NCBI RefSeq assembly: GCF_014205795.1
Contig: NZ_JACHCN010000013.1
Location: forward strand, 62,001-126,000
Direction of reading: 5' to 3'
DNA length: 64,000 nucleotides
Source: Rhodanobacter sp. MP7CTX1
GTDB taxonomy: Bacteria; Pseudomonadota; Gammaproteobacteria; Xanthomonadales; Rhodanobacteraceae
A program made the position numbers and the translations under genes. Every line of letters begins with the position of its first letter. Positions within the stretch are counted from its first letter, which is position 1. Positions 26,249 to 35,313 of this stretch are shown here, in pieces. The notes under the pieces were generated by a model. The model ran no database searches and had not been told where the DNA came from. It worked only from the letters and a program-made list of their open reading frames with translations.

Positions 26249-27673
26249 TCAGGTCTTGCTTCCCTGCTGATGGTGTTGCGCCACCACCTCGGCGACCACC
26301 ATGGTGACCTTCTTGCCGGTGGGGATGTGCAGGAATTCATTCGGACCGTGTGCGTTGGAATGCGGACCCAGCACGCCGGTGATGAGGAATTGTGCCTTCG
26401 GAAACTTCTCGCCCAGCATGCCCATGAATGGGATGCTGCCGCCTTCGCCCATGTAAGTGGGCGGCGCGCCAAAGTAATGCTGCGAGGCATCGGCAACCGC
26501 CTGCTCCAGCCAGGGCGACAGCTGCGGCGCGTTCCAGCCGCTGCCATCCTTTTCCAGCGCAAACGTGACCTTGGCGCCGTACGGCGGATCCTTTTCCAGC
26601 AGCTGCTTGAGAAACTCACCGGCTTTCGCGCCATTCAGCGTGGGCGGCACGCGCAGACTGAGCTTCACCGACGTCAGTGGTCGCAAGACGTTGCCAGCAC
26701 TATCCAGCGGCGGCATGCCACCGATGCCGGTCACGGCCAGCTGCGGCCGCCAGGTTCGGTTGAGCACGAGTTCGGCCAGATCGTGGGTGACCGGCTGCAT
26801 GCCCTCGACCCAGGGAAACTTGTCATAAATATCGGCTCCCAGAACTTCAGCGGAAAGCTTGGCCTGGGCGACCCGCTGCGACGGAATCTCCACGTACAGT
26901 TCCTTCGGCTTGATCTGGCCGGTGGCCGGATCCTCCAGCCGCGTCAGCAGTTCACGCAGGATGCGGAAGCTCGACGGCACCACGCCGGAGGCATCTCCCG
27001 AATGCACGCCCTCTTCCAGCACCTGCACGGTGAGGTTGCCGCCGGTCATGCCACGCAACGACGTGGTCAACCACAGCTGGTCGTAGTTGCCGCAACCGGA
27101 GTCCAGACATACCACCAGCGATGGACTGCCGATGCGCGCGGCCAGATGATCGACGTAGTACGGCAGGTCGTAGCTGCCCGATTCCTCACAGGCCTCGATC
27201 ATCACCACGCAACGCGCGTGCGGCACACCTTGTTCATGCAGCGCCAGCAGAGCGGCGAGCGAGCCGAAGATCGCATAGCCATCGTCTGCACCGCCGCGGC
27301 CATACAGCCTGTCGCCCTTGATCACCGGCGTCCACGGACCGAGCCCTTCGGCCCATCCGGTCATTTCCGGCTGCTTGTCCAGATGGCCGTACAACATCAC
27401 GGTGTCGTCGCCTTCACCGGGCACCTCGATATAGATCAGCGGCGTGCGCCCTTCCAGTCGCACCACTTCGAGGGTTGCGCCTGGCAGCTGGCTCAGCTTG
27501 GATCGCGCCCAACTTTCCATCAGCTTCACCGCCGCATCCATGTAGCCATGTTCGACCCACTTGGCGTCGAACATCGGCGACTTGTTGGGGATGCGGATGT
27601 ATTCGACCAGCTGCGGCACGATTTCGTCGTCCCACAGACCGCTGACAAAGTGGGAAAGGCGGGCAGTATCCAT
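26249..27673 (-). CDS. M20 family metallopeptidase (dipeptidase-like)
   Basis: A 474-residue cytoplasmic peptidase. Zinc-site residues are visible: H97-x-D99 (LYGHLDKQPE), D130 (GRGGADDGYA) and E163-E164 (EACEESGS). A dimerisation/lid domain occupies about 210-340, and a late histidine lies in GVLGPHSNAHGPNE. Length and motifs fit the carnosinase/CNDP-like M20 group that splits dipeptides. The start ATG 27673 has GGAG about 8 bases upstream. First gene of a probable operon with yggS. Confidence 0.92.
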   Translation of the reverse strand: MDTARLSHFVSGLWDDEIVPQLVEYIRIPNKSPMFDAKWVEHGYMDAAVKLMESWARSKLSQLPGATLEVVRLEGRTPLIYIEVPGEGDDTVMLYGHLDKQPEMTGWAEGLGPWTPVIKGDRLYGRGGADDGYAIFGSLAALLALHEQGVPHARCVVMIEACEESGSYDLPYYVDHLAARIGSPSLVVCLDSGCGNYDQLWLTTSLRGMTGGNLTVQVLEEGVHSGDASGVVPSSFRILRELLTRLEDPATGQIKPKELYVEIPSQRVAQAKLSAEVLGADIYDKFPWVEGMQPVTHDLAELVLNRTWRPQLAVTGIGGMPPLDSAGNVLRPLTSVKLSLRVPPTLNGAKAGEFLKQLLEKDPPYGAKVTFALEKDGSGWNAPQLSPWLEQAVADASQHYFGAPPTYMGEGGSIPFMGMLGEKFPKAQFLITGVLGPHSNAHGPNEFLHIPTGKKVTMVVAEVVAQHHQQGSKT

Positions 27674-27887
27674 GGTCAAACTCCGGCAGCCGGTCAAATT
27701 CACATTGTAGCAGCGCCGTTCGACCCTGCCGCAGGCGCCCACACCCGCTCGGGCTGCACCCACGGCTGCCCGCGCACATGCCGCACGCCAGCATTGCGGC
27801 CACCCCTACTGCGCCGCTTGCCGCCGCTCGACGATAGTGAGTTCGCGGCACCGGGGCTGCCGCCATCACCACTCAAGGAAGAAGGCC

Positions 27888-28271
27888 ATGTTCAAGAAAC
27901 TTGCCGTAATTGCGTTTGCACTCACTCTCGCGCTGCCTGGATGGTTGTTGGCGGCCACGCCGGTCAACATCAACACGGCCGATGCCGCCACGCTGGCCAA
28001 ATCGCTGGACGGCATCGGTAACTCCAAGGCACAGGCCATCGTGGCCTGGCGCGATGCCCACGGACCCTTCAAGAGCGTCGACGATCTGAGTCAGGTCAAG
28101 GGTTTCGGCCCGAAGACGCTTGAACGCAATCGTGCGGCCATCCTGCTGACTGGCGGACCCGCCGATCCCGCTGCAAAGGCGGACAGCAAGCCAGCCCAGA
28201 GCAAGCCCGTTAGTCAAAAGAGCAGCCAAAAAAAGTCGGTGGCCAAGACTCCAGCTGCCACTGAAGAGTAA
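27888..28271 (+). CDS. ComEA-like helix-hairpin-helix DNA-binding protein
   Basis: A 127-residue exported protein: signal peptide to about residue 22 (PGWLLA-A), then a double helix-hairpin-helix domain (VNINTADAATLAKSLDGIG and FKSVDDLSQVKGFGPKTLE, about 25-82) and a Lys/Ser/Gln-rich tail. This matches small ComEA proteins that bind DNA in the periplasm during transformation. ATG 27888 has AAGGAAG upstream. No other competence gene is adjacent, apart from the type IV pilus genes 12 kb away. Confidence 0.85.
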   Translation: MFKKLAVIAFALTLALPGWLLAATPVNINTADAATLAKSLDGIGNSKAQAIVAWRDAHGPFKSVDDLSQVKGFGPKTLERNRAAILLTGGPADPAAKADSKPAQSKPVSQKSSQKKSVAKTPAATEE

Positions 28272-28403
28272 TGAACAGGAAAAGTAGTCAACGGGCTGCC
28301 TGCCCGGCGAGAACTTGCACTGACTAAAGCGGACGGCGTGACCCTGGTAGGTCGCGCCGCTTGCGGTACACTCGCGCGCCCAACCTGCCATCCGCAGATC
28401 GCC

Positions 28404-28877
28404 ATGATTCTTCCGCGCTATCACGTCGCCGATTCCTCCATCCGGGGCGCTGGTCAGGGGCTGTTTCTCGACGAAACCGTCACTGCCGGGCGCGTGATCA
28501 CGGCACCGGACGGCATCGACAGCACCTTTCGGCATGCCGAAATCGCCGCCTCACCGGAGCTCAGCGCACAGTTCCATGCCAGCGCGCGCTGGTTCGAGGA
28601 TTACTACACGCTGTCGCCCGACTGGCCGGACGAGTGCTACATCAACCACAGCTTCACGCCGAACGGGCTATGGCATCTTGGCTTCGTGTTTGCACTGGCC
28701 GAACTCCCCGCCGGCACCGAAATCACGGTCGACTACCGGCACCTGCTGCCACCCGGCCAAGCCGAGGATTTTGTCGATTCGGTCACAGGTGAGACAATAA
28801 GGGGCTTATCCTGGTCCGAGAGTCTTGCCAGCAGCACTCATGCGCTGGCCCGACTGCTGGATGCCACCCACAGCTGA
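28404..28877 (+). CDS. SET-domain protein (putative lysine methyltransferase)
   Basis: A 157-residue protein containing most of a SET domain: SSIRGAGQGLFLDETVTAG near the start, INHSFTPNGLW (the SAM/knot motif, normally NHSCxPN) and the catalytic-strand motif EITVDYR. Bacterial SET proteins methylate lysines in some species, but the target here is unknown. The motif cysteine is replaced by Phe. ATG 28404 was preferred because the domain starts there. A GNAT gene begins 5 bases after the stop, suggesting an operon. Confidence 0.82.
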   Translation: MILPRYHVADSSIRGAGQGLFLDETVTAGRVITAPDGIDSTFRHAEIAASPELSAQFHASARWFEDYYTLSPDWPDECYINHSFTPNGLWHLGFVFALAELPAGTEITVDYRHLLPPGQAEDFVDSVTGETIRGLSWSESLASSTHALARLLDATHS

Positions 28878-28882
28878 TTGCG

Positions 28883-29422
28883 ATGTTTGATATTCCTATC
28901 CTTGAAACGGCGCGACTGCGCCTGACGGCGCTGACAGAACGGCACTTCAACGACTACGCCGCGATGCTGGCCGACCCGGACAGCACGCGCTGGATCGGCG
29001 ATGGCGAGCCGCTGGACCGCACCAATGCCTGGCGCTCGCTGGCGATGTTGCTGGGGCATTGGCAGCTGCGCGGCTGTGGCATGTGGGCGCTGGAGCTGAA
29101 ATCCACCGGCGAATTCATAGGCCGTGCCGGCCTGATGTACCCCGACGGCTGGCCGGATCTGGAACTGGGCTGGATGCTCAAGCCGGAACATCGTCATCAC
29201 GGCTACGCTACCGAGGCCGGTAACGCTGTGCTGGACTTCGCCTGGAATCATCTTCAGGCGCCGCGCGTGATCAGCCTCGTGCGTGTCGGTAACGAAGCCT
29301 CCGATCGGGTGGCCGAACGCCTGGGTGGGGAACATATCGAGGATATGGATTTCTACGGCAGTCACAGCCACGTGTTTGCGTACTACCCGCCGCATCGTGA
29401 GCGTCGCCAGGCCCGGGCCTGA
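28883..29422 (+). CDS. GNAT family N-acetyltransferase (RimJ/RimL-like)
   Basis: A 179-residue acetyltransferase beginning ETARLRLTALTERHFNDYAAM, the usual start of the Acetyltransf_3/RimJ-RimL group. The acetyl-CoA loop is LKPEHRHHGYATEAGNAV (about 102-119). These enzymes acetylate N-terminal amines of proteins or small molecules. It follows the SET-domain gene by 5 bases; pairing of two putative protein-modifying enzymes is notable but a joint role is speculation. Confidence 0.88.
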   Translation: MFDIPILETARLRLTALTERHFNDYAAMLADPDSTRWIGDGEPLDRTNAWRSLAMLLGHWQLRGCGMWALELKSTGEFIGRAGLMYPDGWPDLELGWMLKPEHRHHGYATEAGNAVLDFAWNHLQAPRVISLVRVGNEASDRVAERLGGEHIEDMDFYGSHSHVFAYYPPHRERRQARA

Positions 29423-29561
29423 ACCCACAAGCCAAAGACCGGGCGGCGGCACACGCGCCCTGAGCGCATTCCTCGTGGGCGCCTGCGCCACCATGCATCC
29501 AGCAGCGTTCAGGAAGCAACCCGATAAACTGCGCAACTTACGCCGTCCACCGGAATCCATC

Positions 29562-30251
29562 ATGCGCATCCTGCTTGCCGAAGATGACCTGTCCATCGCC
29601 GAAGGCATCTGTGCGTCGCTGCGGCAAGGTGGTCATGCGGTGGATCATGTCGCTGCCGGCAATCTGGCCGACGGGGCGCTGCGCGATCACGACTATGACT
29701 TGCTGGTGCTGGATCTCGGCCTGCCCGCTCTCGATGGCAGTGAAGTGTTGCAGCGCCTGCGCAGCCGCGGCGCCGGCCTGCCGGTGCTGGTAGTGACCGC
29801 GCGAGACGGTTTGCCCGAGCGCATTCGCGTGCTCGACCTGGGCGCCGACGACTATCTGGTCAAGCCCTTCGCACTGTCCGAGTTCGAGGCACGCGTACGT
29901 GCGCTGCTGCGGCGCGCAAGCAGCCGTGGCGTACCGGAATTGCAGCTGGGTCGATTGCGGCTGGACCTGCCCGGACACCGCGCCTGGATCGACGACACCC
30001 CGCTGGAGCTGACCGCACGCGAGTTTGGCCTGCTGGAGGCACTCGCCCTGCGCGCTGACCGCGTCACCAGCCGTGCGCAGCTGATCGAGGCGCTGTGCGA
30101 CTGGGACCAGGAGTTGACTGACAACGGACTGGACATCGCCATCCACCGCTTGCGTCGAAAACTGCACGGTAGCGGTACGGGCGTGCGCACGATCCGCGGT
30201 CTTGGCTACCTGCTCGAGGAAGCCAGCGAATCCGTGGACGATCCGGCATGA
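29562..30251 (+). CDS. OmpR-family response regulator
   Basis: A 229-residue two-domain regulator. The receiver domain has acidic pocket EDD (7-9), phosphoacceptor D51 (LLVLDLGLP), and K101 (LVKPFA). The C-terminal winged helix (about 125-220) contains LTAREFGLLEAL and RRKLHGSGTGVRTIRGLGY. It resembles the QseB/TctD type. Its ATG was set at 29562, where the receiver starts. It overlaps the kinase gene by 4 bases (ATGA) and both precede a transporter operon, which they may control. Confidence 0.93.
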   Translation: MRILLAEDDLSIAEGICASLRQGGHAVDHVAAGNLADGALRDHDYDLLVLDLGLPALDGSEVLQRLRSRGAGLPVLVVTARDGLPERIRVLDLGADDYLVKPFALSEFEARVRALLRRASSRGVPELQLGRLRLDLPGHRAWIDDTPLELTAREFGLLEALALRADRVTSRAQLIEALCDWDQELTDNGLDIAIHRLRRKLHGSGTGVRTIRGLGYLLEEASESVDDPA

Positions 30252-31651
30252 ACCACGCACACGCTCGTCATCTGCGCCCCAGCCTGCGGCGCCGGCTGCT
30301 GATTTTCCTGCTGATTCCGATGGCTGCGCTGCTGCTGCTGGATGCGCTGCTGACCTACGGCGTCGCCTTGGCCTATGCCAATCGAGTGCACGACCGCGAC
30401 CTCAGCGACGATGCGCTGACGCTGGCGAAAATGCTGGGTAACGACCAGCTCGGCAGCGAACTGACGCCGCAGGCGCGCTTCCTGCTCGAATACGATCCGG
30501 ATGGCCGCAGTTATTTCAGCGTGAGCAGCGCCAAGCATGGCCTGCTGGCCGGCAATGGCCGGCTGCAGCAACTGGCGCAGACGATTGCACCCAATGGTCC
30601 CCCCACGCTGTATGACTCCCGACTGGATCAACACGAACTGCGCGCGGCAACGGTTCACACCATGGCCAGCCGCGACCCTAGCGATACCTTGACCATTACC
30701 GTCGCCGAAACCCTGCGCGACCGCCATCTGCAGGCGCGGGAAATCCTGCTGCTGGCGAGCCTGATGCAGACACTTTTGCTGGTCAGCGTGCTGTCGCTAG
30801 TGTGGTTCGGCGTCAACCATGGCCTGCGCGTGCTCGATCCGCTGACCGCCCGGCTGGCTGCCAGATCGCACGAATTGACGCCGATAGGGGGCGCCGACGT
30901 GCCGCAGGAAATCCTGCCGCTGACCCGCACCATCGACGCATTGTTCGCTCGCCTGCGCAGCATGCTGGCGTTGCATGACCGATTCATCGCCGATGCTGCG
31001 CACCAGCTGCGTACCCCGCTGGCGGGACTGAGCCTGCATGTCGACCGCGCGTTGTCCGACCAACGGCCAGAAACGGTGGCCGATGCGCTCTCCCATATCC
31101 AACGCCTGACCCGCCGTGCGGCACGCACCTCATCGCAACTGCTGGCGCTGACCCGCGCGCAGGCGGCGCCGGTTGACGCCCTGGATCGCAGCCTGCTCAA
31201 CCTGAGCCGACTGATTCCCGACGCGGTGTCGCTGCGTGTGCACGAGGCGCTCGGCGCCGGCGTGGATCTGGGCTATCAGGGGCCTAAGCAACCGCTATGC
31301 ATCGTTGGCGATGCTTCCTGTGTGCAGGACATGCTCGACAACCTGATCGACAACAGTTTGCGCTACGCCGGTCGCGGCAGCACCGTTACCGTCAACTTGC
31401 ATGCGCAAGCCGACGGTGGTGCCAGCCTTATCGTCGAAGACAACGGCCCCGGCGTACCGCCCGAATTGTTGCCGCGCCTGAGCGAGCGCTTTTTTCGCGC
31501 CCCCAACAGCGGCGAGGAAGGCAGCGGACTGGGGCTGGCGATCGTGCAGCGGATTGCCGAGCGGCATCACGCCGAAGTGATCTACCAACTTGGCGAAGAG
31601 CACGGTCTGTGCGTCGAGGTGCGCTTCCCGCCTGCGACGCACGCAGCATGA
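30248..31651 (+). CDS. Sensor histidine kinase (TctE/QseC-like)
   Basis: A 467-residue membrane kinase. Membrane segments near 18-38 and 160-182 flank a periplasmic sensor of about 120 residues. A HAMP-like linker leads to the H-box FIADAAHQLRTPLAGL (H252). The catalytic domain has the N-box DNLIDNSLRYAG, G1 VEDNGPGVPP, F-box RFFRAP and G2 GSGLGLAIV. The partner regulator overlaps its start. The signal sensed is unknown; position suggests control of the export system downstream. Confidence 0.93.
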   Translation: MNHAHARHLRPSLRRRLLIFLLIPMAALLLLDALLTYGVALAYANRVHDRDLSDDALTLAKMLGNDQLGSELTPQARFLLEYDPDGRSYFSVSSAKHGLLAGNGRLQQLAQTIAPNGPPTLYDSRLDQHELRAATVHTMASRDPSDTLTITVAETLRDRHLQAREILLLASLMQTLLLVSVLSLVWFGVNHGLRVLDPLTARLAARSHELTPIGGADVPQEILPLTRTIDALFARLRSMLALHDRFIADAAHQLRTPLAGLSLHVDRALSDQRPETVADALSHIQRLTRRAARTSSQLLALTRAQAAPVDALDRSLLNLSRLIPDAVSLRVHEALGAGVDLGYQGPKQPLCIVGDASCVQDMLDNLIDNSLRYAGRGSTVTVNLHAQADGGASLIVEDNGPGVPPELLPRLSERFFRAPNSGEEGSGLGLAIVQRIAERHHAEVIYQLGEEHGLCVEVRFPPATHAA

Positions 31652-31824
31652 CACCCATAACCACCCTGTTTGCTCCGCGCCGGCGTGTACGCTTGTTCAG
31701 TTCAGCTATTGTGCGTGCGCACTTCGCCTCCAACCTAGTTATGGATCAAGTCGCCTCAACGACCAACAACAACCGCCACAGGTACCGACTGGGCGCACCT
31801 GCGTCAGAACTTCGTCATGGAAAA

Positions 31825-33327
31825 ATGCAGACCGTGCCAACCGACATCCTGACCAGGGCGATCCCCGGCAATCTGCTACGTGGCTGCCTGATCGGCGCAC
31901 TGATCTGCGGGATGGCCGGCTGCGCCGCGCCGCTGCCCAAGCTGGCAGCGCCGCTGCCTGCACAATGGCAGCATGCCGTGGCCTCGGATCCGGCCAGGGC
32001 GACCGACCTGCATGGCTGGTGGCATGCGTTCGGCGACCCCGAACTCGACGCGCTGGTCGATCGTGCATTGGCCAACAATCTCGATGTGGCCCAGGCCATC
32101 GAGCGGTTGCGCGCGACGCGTGCGCTGCACGATCGTGCCTCAGCACGCTACCTGCCCTCGCTGGTAGCGCGCACCGATGACGTGATCGACCCGGACGCCA
32201 GCGCCTCGTACGAGGTCATCGGCTTCGATGCAAGTTGGGAATTCGGATTTTTTGGTCGCGCCGAAGGCACTCGACGCGCGTCGCAGGGCGCGCTGGATGG
32301 CAGCGTTGCCGATCTGCAATCAGCACGAGTGTCGTTGGTCGCCGAAGTGGTGCGCGAATGGATCGAGCTGCGTACAGCACAACAACAGGAACTTCTGCTG
32401 TCGCAGATCAGCGATACCCGCCTGCGTCAGTGGCAATTGCTGCAGACGCGTCAGCGTCTGCAGCTGGTGGCGCCCAGCGCGGTGGATCAGGCACAGGCGC
32501 TCGTTGCACAGTCCGATGCCGCATTGACCGTGCCCCGGCAGGCGGTCAACGCCAGCGCGCAACGCCTGGCCGTACTGCTCGGTCAGAACCATCCCGATCC
32601 GACATGGCTGCAGCCCGGCACACAACCCGAACTGGGTGCCTGGCAACTGGACAGTACCCCGGCCGACCTGTTGCGGACGCGTCCGGAGATTGCGCGCGCC
32701 GAGGCTGATGTACTGCAAGCCGCTGGCGAGCTGGCGCTGACCCACGCCGACATGTTTCCCAGCATCGGCCTGGGCGGCTCGATCGACTGGGCTACTGATA
32801 TCAACAACAACCACAAGCGCGTAACCACCCCCAATGCCATCGATTCATTGGGACCTGTACTGAATATTCCACTGTTCGACTGGGGCATTCGGATCGCAGC
32901 CACACACGCCAAGGGATACGAGCTGCAGGCCAGCGTGCTGGCTTACCGGCAAGCCGTACTGCAAGGCGCGGCCGAGGTGGAAACCGCGCTGGGCAGCCTC
33001 CAGCAACAACAGCAACGCGAACTGCACAGCACGCTCGCCTGGCAGGCTCTGCAACATAGCGACCTGGCAGTGCAAACCCGGGTCGGACTGCAACTAGGCA
33101 GCCCGCTCGAGCTTGCCGAGAGTAAGGTTGCCGTCGATCAGGCAGCCATCGAACTGGCTGATGCTCGCGCCGGACACAGTCTGGCCTACGTGGCCCTGTT
33201 CAAGGCCCTCGGTGGCGCGCCGTTGCCGTCGGCATCCAACGAGTCAAAGGTGGCGCCGGAATTGTCATCGACACCGCCGTCTGCAGGGTCCGCAACCTCC
33301 AGCGCGAACGGCGAGGCCAATCGCTGA
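31825..33327 (+). CDS. TolC/OprM-type outer-membrane efflux lipoprotein
   Basis: About 500 residues with a lipobox GMAGC near residue 33, then two OEP repeats (for example LVDRALANNLDVAQAIERL and RPEIARAEADVLQA), the NodT/OprM arrangement. It would form the outer-membrane duct for the ABC exporter encoded next. The start is uncertain: ATG 31825 gives a compact lipoprotein signal, ATG 31741 is also in frame. The C-terminal 30 residues are Ser/Ala/Pro-rich. The stop overlaps the permease start by one base. Confidence 0.9.
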   Translation: MQTVPTDILTRAIPGNLLRGCLIGALICGMAGCAAPLPKLAAPLPAQWQHAVASDPARATDLHGWWHAFGDPELDALVDRALANNLDVAQAIERLRATRALHDRASARYLPSLVARTDDVIDPDASASYEVIGFDASWEFGFFGRAEGTRRASQGALDGSVADLQSARVSLVAEVVREWIELRTAQQQELLLSQISDTRLRQWQLLQTRQRLQLVAPSAVDQAQALVAQSDAALTVPRQAVNASAQRLAVLLGQNHPDPTWLQPGTQPELGAWQLDSTPADLLRTRPEIARAEADVLQAAGELALTHADMFPSIGLGGSIDWATDINNNHKRVTTPNAIDSLGPVLNIPLFDWGIRIAATHAKGYELQASVLAYRQAVLQGAAEVETALGSLQQQQQRELHSTLAWQALQHSDLAVQTRVGLQLGSPLELAESKVAVDQAAIELADARAGHSLAYVALFKALGGAPLPSASNESKVAPELSSTPPSAGSATSSANGEANR

Positions 33328-34457
33328 TGGTGGCACTCGCGCGCAAGACACTGATCTACGAATGGCGACGTTTTCTGCCGGCCATGCTGGCAGTGGGTTT
33401 CGCTGGCCTGCTGCAGCTGCTGCAGCTAGCTCTGGTGCTGGGCATCTTCGGCAGCACCAGCCTGTACATCACCGGTTCGTCGGCCGACGTGTGGGTGGGC
33501 TATCCCGGCACCCAGAGCGTGGGCTCGGGACGAACGATCGATGCTGACGTGGAATCGCGTGTGCTGATGGATCCGGCCGTGCTGCGCGTCGAGCCCTATA
33601 TCTGGGTCGACGGTGACTGGCGCGGGCCGGCCGAGACCGGCGGGGTCTCGGTGTTTGTGTCCGGTATCGACCCCAGCCCCGATGCCCTGATGTTTTCCAA
33701 GGCATTGCCGCCATCCTTGCGCGCACGGCTGGCGGAACCGGATGCAGTCGTTGTCGACCGTTCCGTGCTGAATCAGCTGGGCGTCGACATCGGCCAGACG
33801 GCCACCATCAATGGCCACCAGGTGAGAGTGGTGGGGATCAGCAGTGGCCTGCGTGCACTGGGCGGGGTCAACGTACTCTGCTCGCTGGACACGGCGCGGG
33901 AGCTGGACGAGGATCCAGCGGACATTGGTCCGACCTACCTGGTGGCCAAGCTGCGCGACCCGCGCCAGGCCAATGCGGTGGCTGCGCGCCTGCGCGGCGA
34001 CACGGCATTTGGCCCTTACACGACCTGGAGCGCCAAGGATTTCGCACGCCGCTCGGTGCTCTACTGGCTGTTCGATACCGGCGCGGGCGCCGGTGTACTG
34101 TTCCTGGCTGGGATCGTGTTCCTGGTGGGCGCCGTGATCACCAGCCAGACCCTGATCGCCGCCGTGAACGGCTCGGTGCGCGAGTACGCGACGCTCAATG
34201 CGCTTGGCGTCGGCGTGGCAGCGTTGCGCCGGGTCGTACTGGAACAGGCGTTCTGGGTCGGTGCGCTGGGCCTGCTCGGCGCCGGACTGCTCGGTATCGT
34301 GCTGATGCTGCTGGCACGCAGCCAGGATGTGCCGGTGGTGCTGACTCTGCCGGCGGTATTGGTCTGCATCGTCCTGGTCATGGGCCTGGCCGCGGTTTCC
34401 GGGCTGGCCGCCATGCGCAGCCTGCATCGCGCCGACCCCGCCACGTTGTTGAGGTAG
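33327..34457 (+). CDS. ABC transporter permease (FtsX/MacB-type)
   Basis: A 376-residue permease. One membrane helix near 17-45 is followed by a MacB-like periplasmic domain of about 200 residues, then three helices near 255-280, 300-325 and 333-372, the FtsX topology. It lacks a fused ATPase, which is encoded next. Such permeases do not pass substrate through the membrane but drive periplasm-to-outside export with TolC. The C-terminus ADPATLLR is typical. Co-transcribed with neighbours. Confidence 0.9.
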   Translation: MVALARKTLIYEWRRFLPAMLAVGFAGLLQLLQLALVLGIFGSTSLYITGSSADVWVGYPGTQSVGSGRTIDADVESRVLMDPAVLRVEPYIWVDGDWRGPAETGGVSVFVSGIDPSPDALMFSKALPPSLRARLAEPDAVVVDRSVLNQLGVDIGQTATINGHQVRVVGISSGLRALGGVNVLCSLDTARELDEDPADIGPTYLVAKLRDPRQANAVAARLRGDTAFGPYTTWSAKDFARRSVLYWLFDTGAGAGVLFLAGIVFLVGAVITSQTLIAAVNGSVREYATLNALGVGVAALRRVVLEQAFWVGALGLLGAGLLGIVLMLLARSQDVPVVLTLPAVLVCIVLVMGLAAVSGLAAMRSLHRADPATLLR

Positions 34458-34462
34458 TCGCG

Positions 34463-35215
34463 ATGCAAACTGCCACTGCCGCCGAACCCTTGCGCACACC
34501 TGCCTTGCTGGCCGAAAACATCAGCAAGGCGTTTGTCTCCGGCCAACAGCGCACGCAGGTGCTGGACGGTCTCTCGTTGAGTCTCGATGCCGGCGAACTG
34601 ACCCTGATCTCCGGCCCTTCCGGCTGCGGCAAAAGCACGCTGCTGGCCATCCTGAGCGGCCTGCAAAAGGTCGACAGCGGCCGCGTGCATGCCCTCGGCA
34701 GCGAGTTGGGCCAACTTGATATGCGTGCGCTGGAACGTTTCCGCCTGCAACACACCGGCTTTGTCTTCCAGGGCTTCAATCTGTTCCCCGCACTGAGCGC
34801 GTTCGAGCAGGTTGAGTTGCCGTTGAATCACATGGGGCTGTCGCGCAACGAAGCGCGTGCGCGCGCGCAAAGCTCCCTGGAGGAAGTCGGTCTGGCCCAT
34901 CGCATGCGACTGCGACCATCGGAGTTGTCCGGCGGCGAAAAGCAGCGCGTAGCAATTGCCCGTGCGCTCGCGAAGAAGCCGGAGCTGCTGTTTGCCGATG
35001 AACCGACCAGCGCGCTTGACGCGGCCAATGGCCAGATGATCATCGACATCCTGCACCGTATCGCCCGCACGCACGGCACCACGGTACTGTGCGTCAGCCA
35101 CGATCCTCGTCTGGTCGTGCATGCCGACCGCGTGCTGGCGATGGAAGACGGGCGCATTCTCAGCGACTGGCGCACGCATGCGCCGGTCATCGACAGCAAG
35201 GAACTTCCTTTGTGA
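34463..35215 (+). CDS. ABC transporter ATPase (DevA/LolD/MacB-type)
   Basis: A 250-residue ATP-binding subunit. Walker A GPSGCGKST (51-59), Q-loop VFQGFNLFP, signature LSGGEKQR (155-162), Walker B LLFADE (175-180) and H-loop CVSHDPR. The group pairs with FtsX-type permeases. It starts 5 bases after the permease gene and ends just before or overlapping the adaptor gene. Confidence 0.93.
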   Translation: MQTATAAEPLRTPALLAENISKAFVSGQQRTQVLDGLSLSLDAGELTLISGPSGCGKSTLLAILSGLQKVDSGRVHALGSELGQLDMRALERFRLQHTGFVFQGFNLFPALSAFEQVELPLNHMGLSRNEARARAQSSLEEVGLAHRMRLRPSELSGGEKQRVAIARALAKKPELLFADEPTSALDAANGQMIIDILHRIARTHGTTVLCVSHDPRLVVHADRVLAMEDGRILSDWRTHAPVIDSKELPL

Positions 35216-35313
35216 GTCCGTCCTTCGTGAATCCGTCTATCCGTCAGTCCGTCAGGCGACCGCCCATCTTGAAGCCGTCTGCACCCCATTCGCAGCGTCG
35301 CTCGCGGGCCGCG

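Noticed and set aside
26114..28021. 635-codon plus-strand frame
   Set aside because: Antisense to the M20 peptidase and yggS; Arg/His/Gln-rich with no domain.
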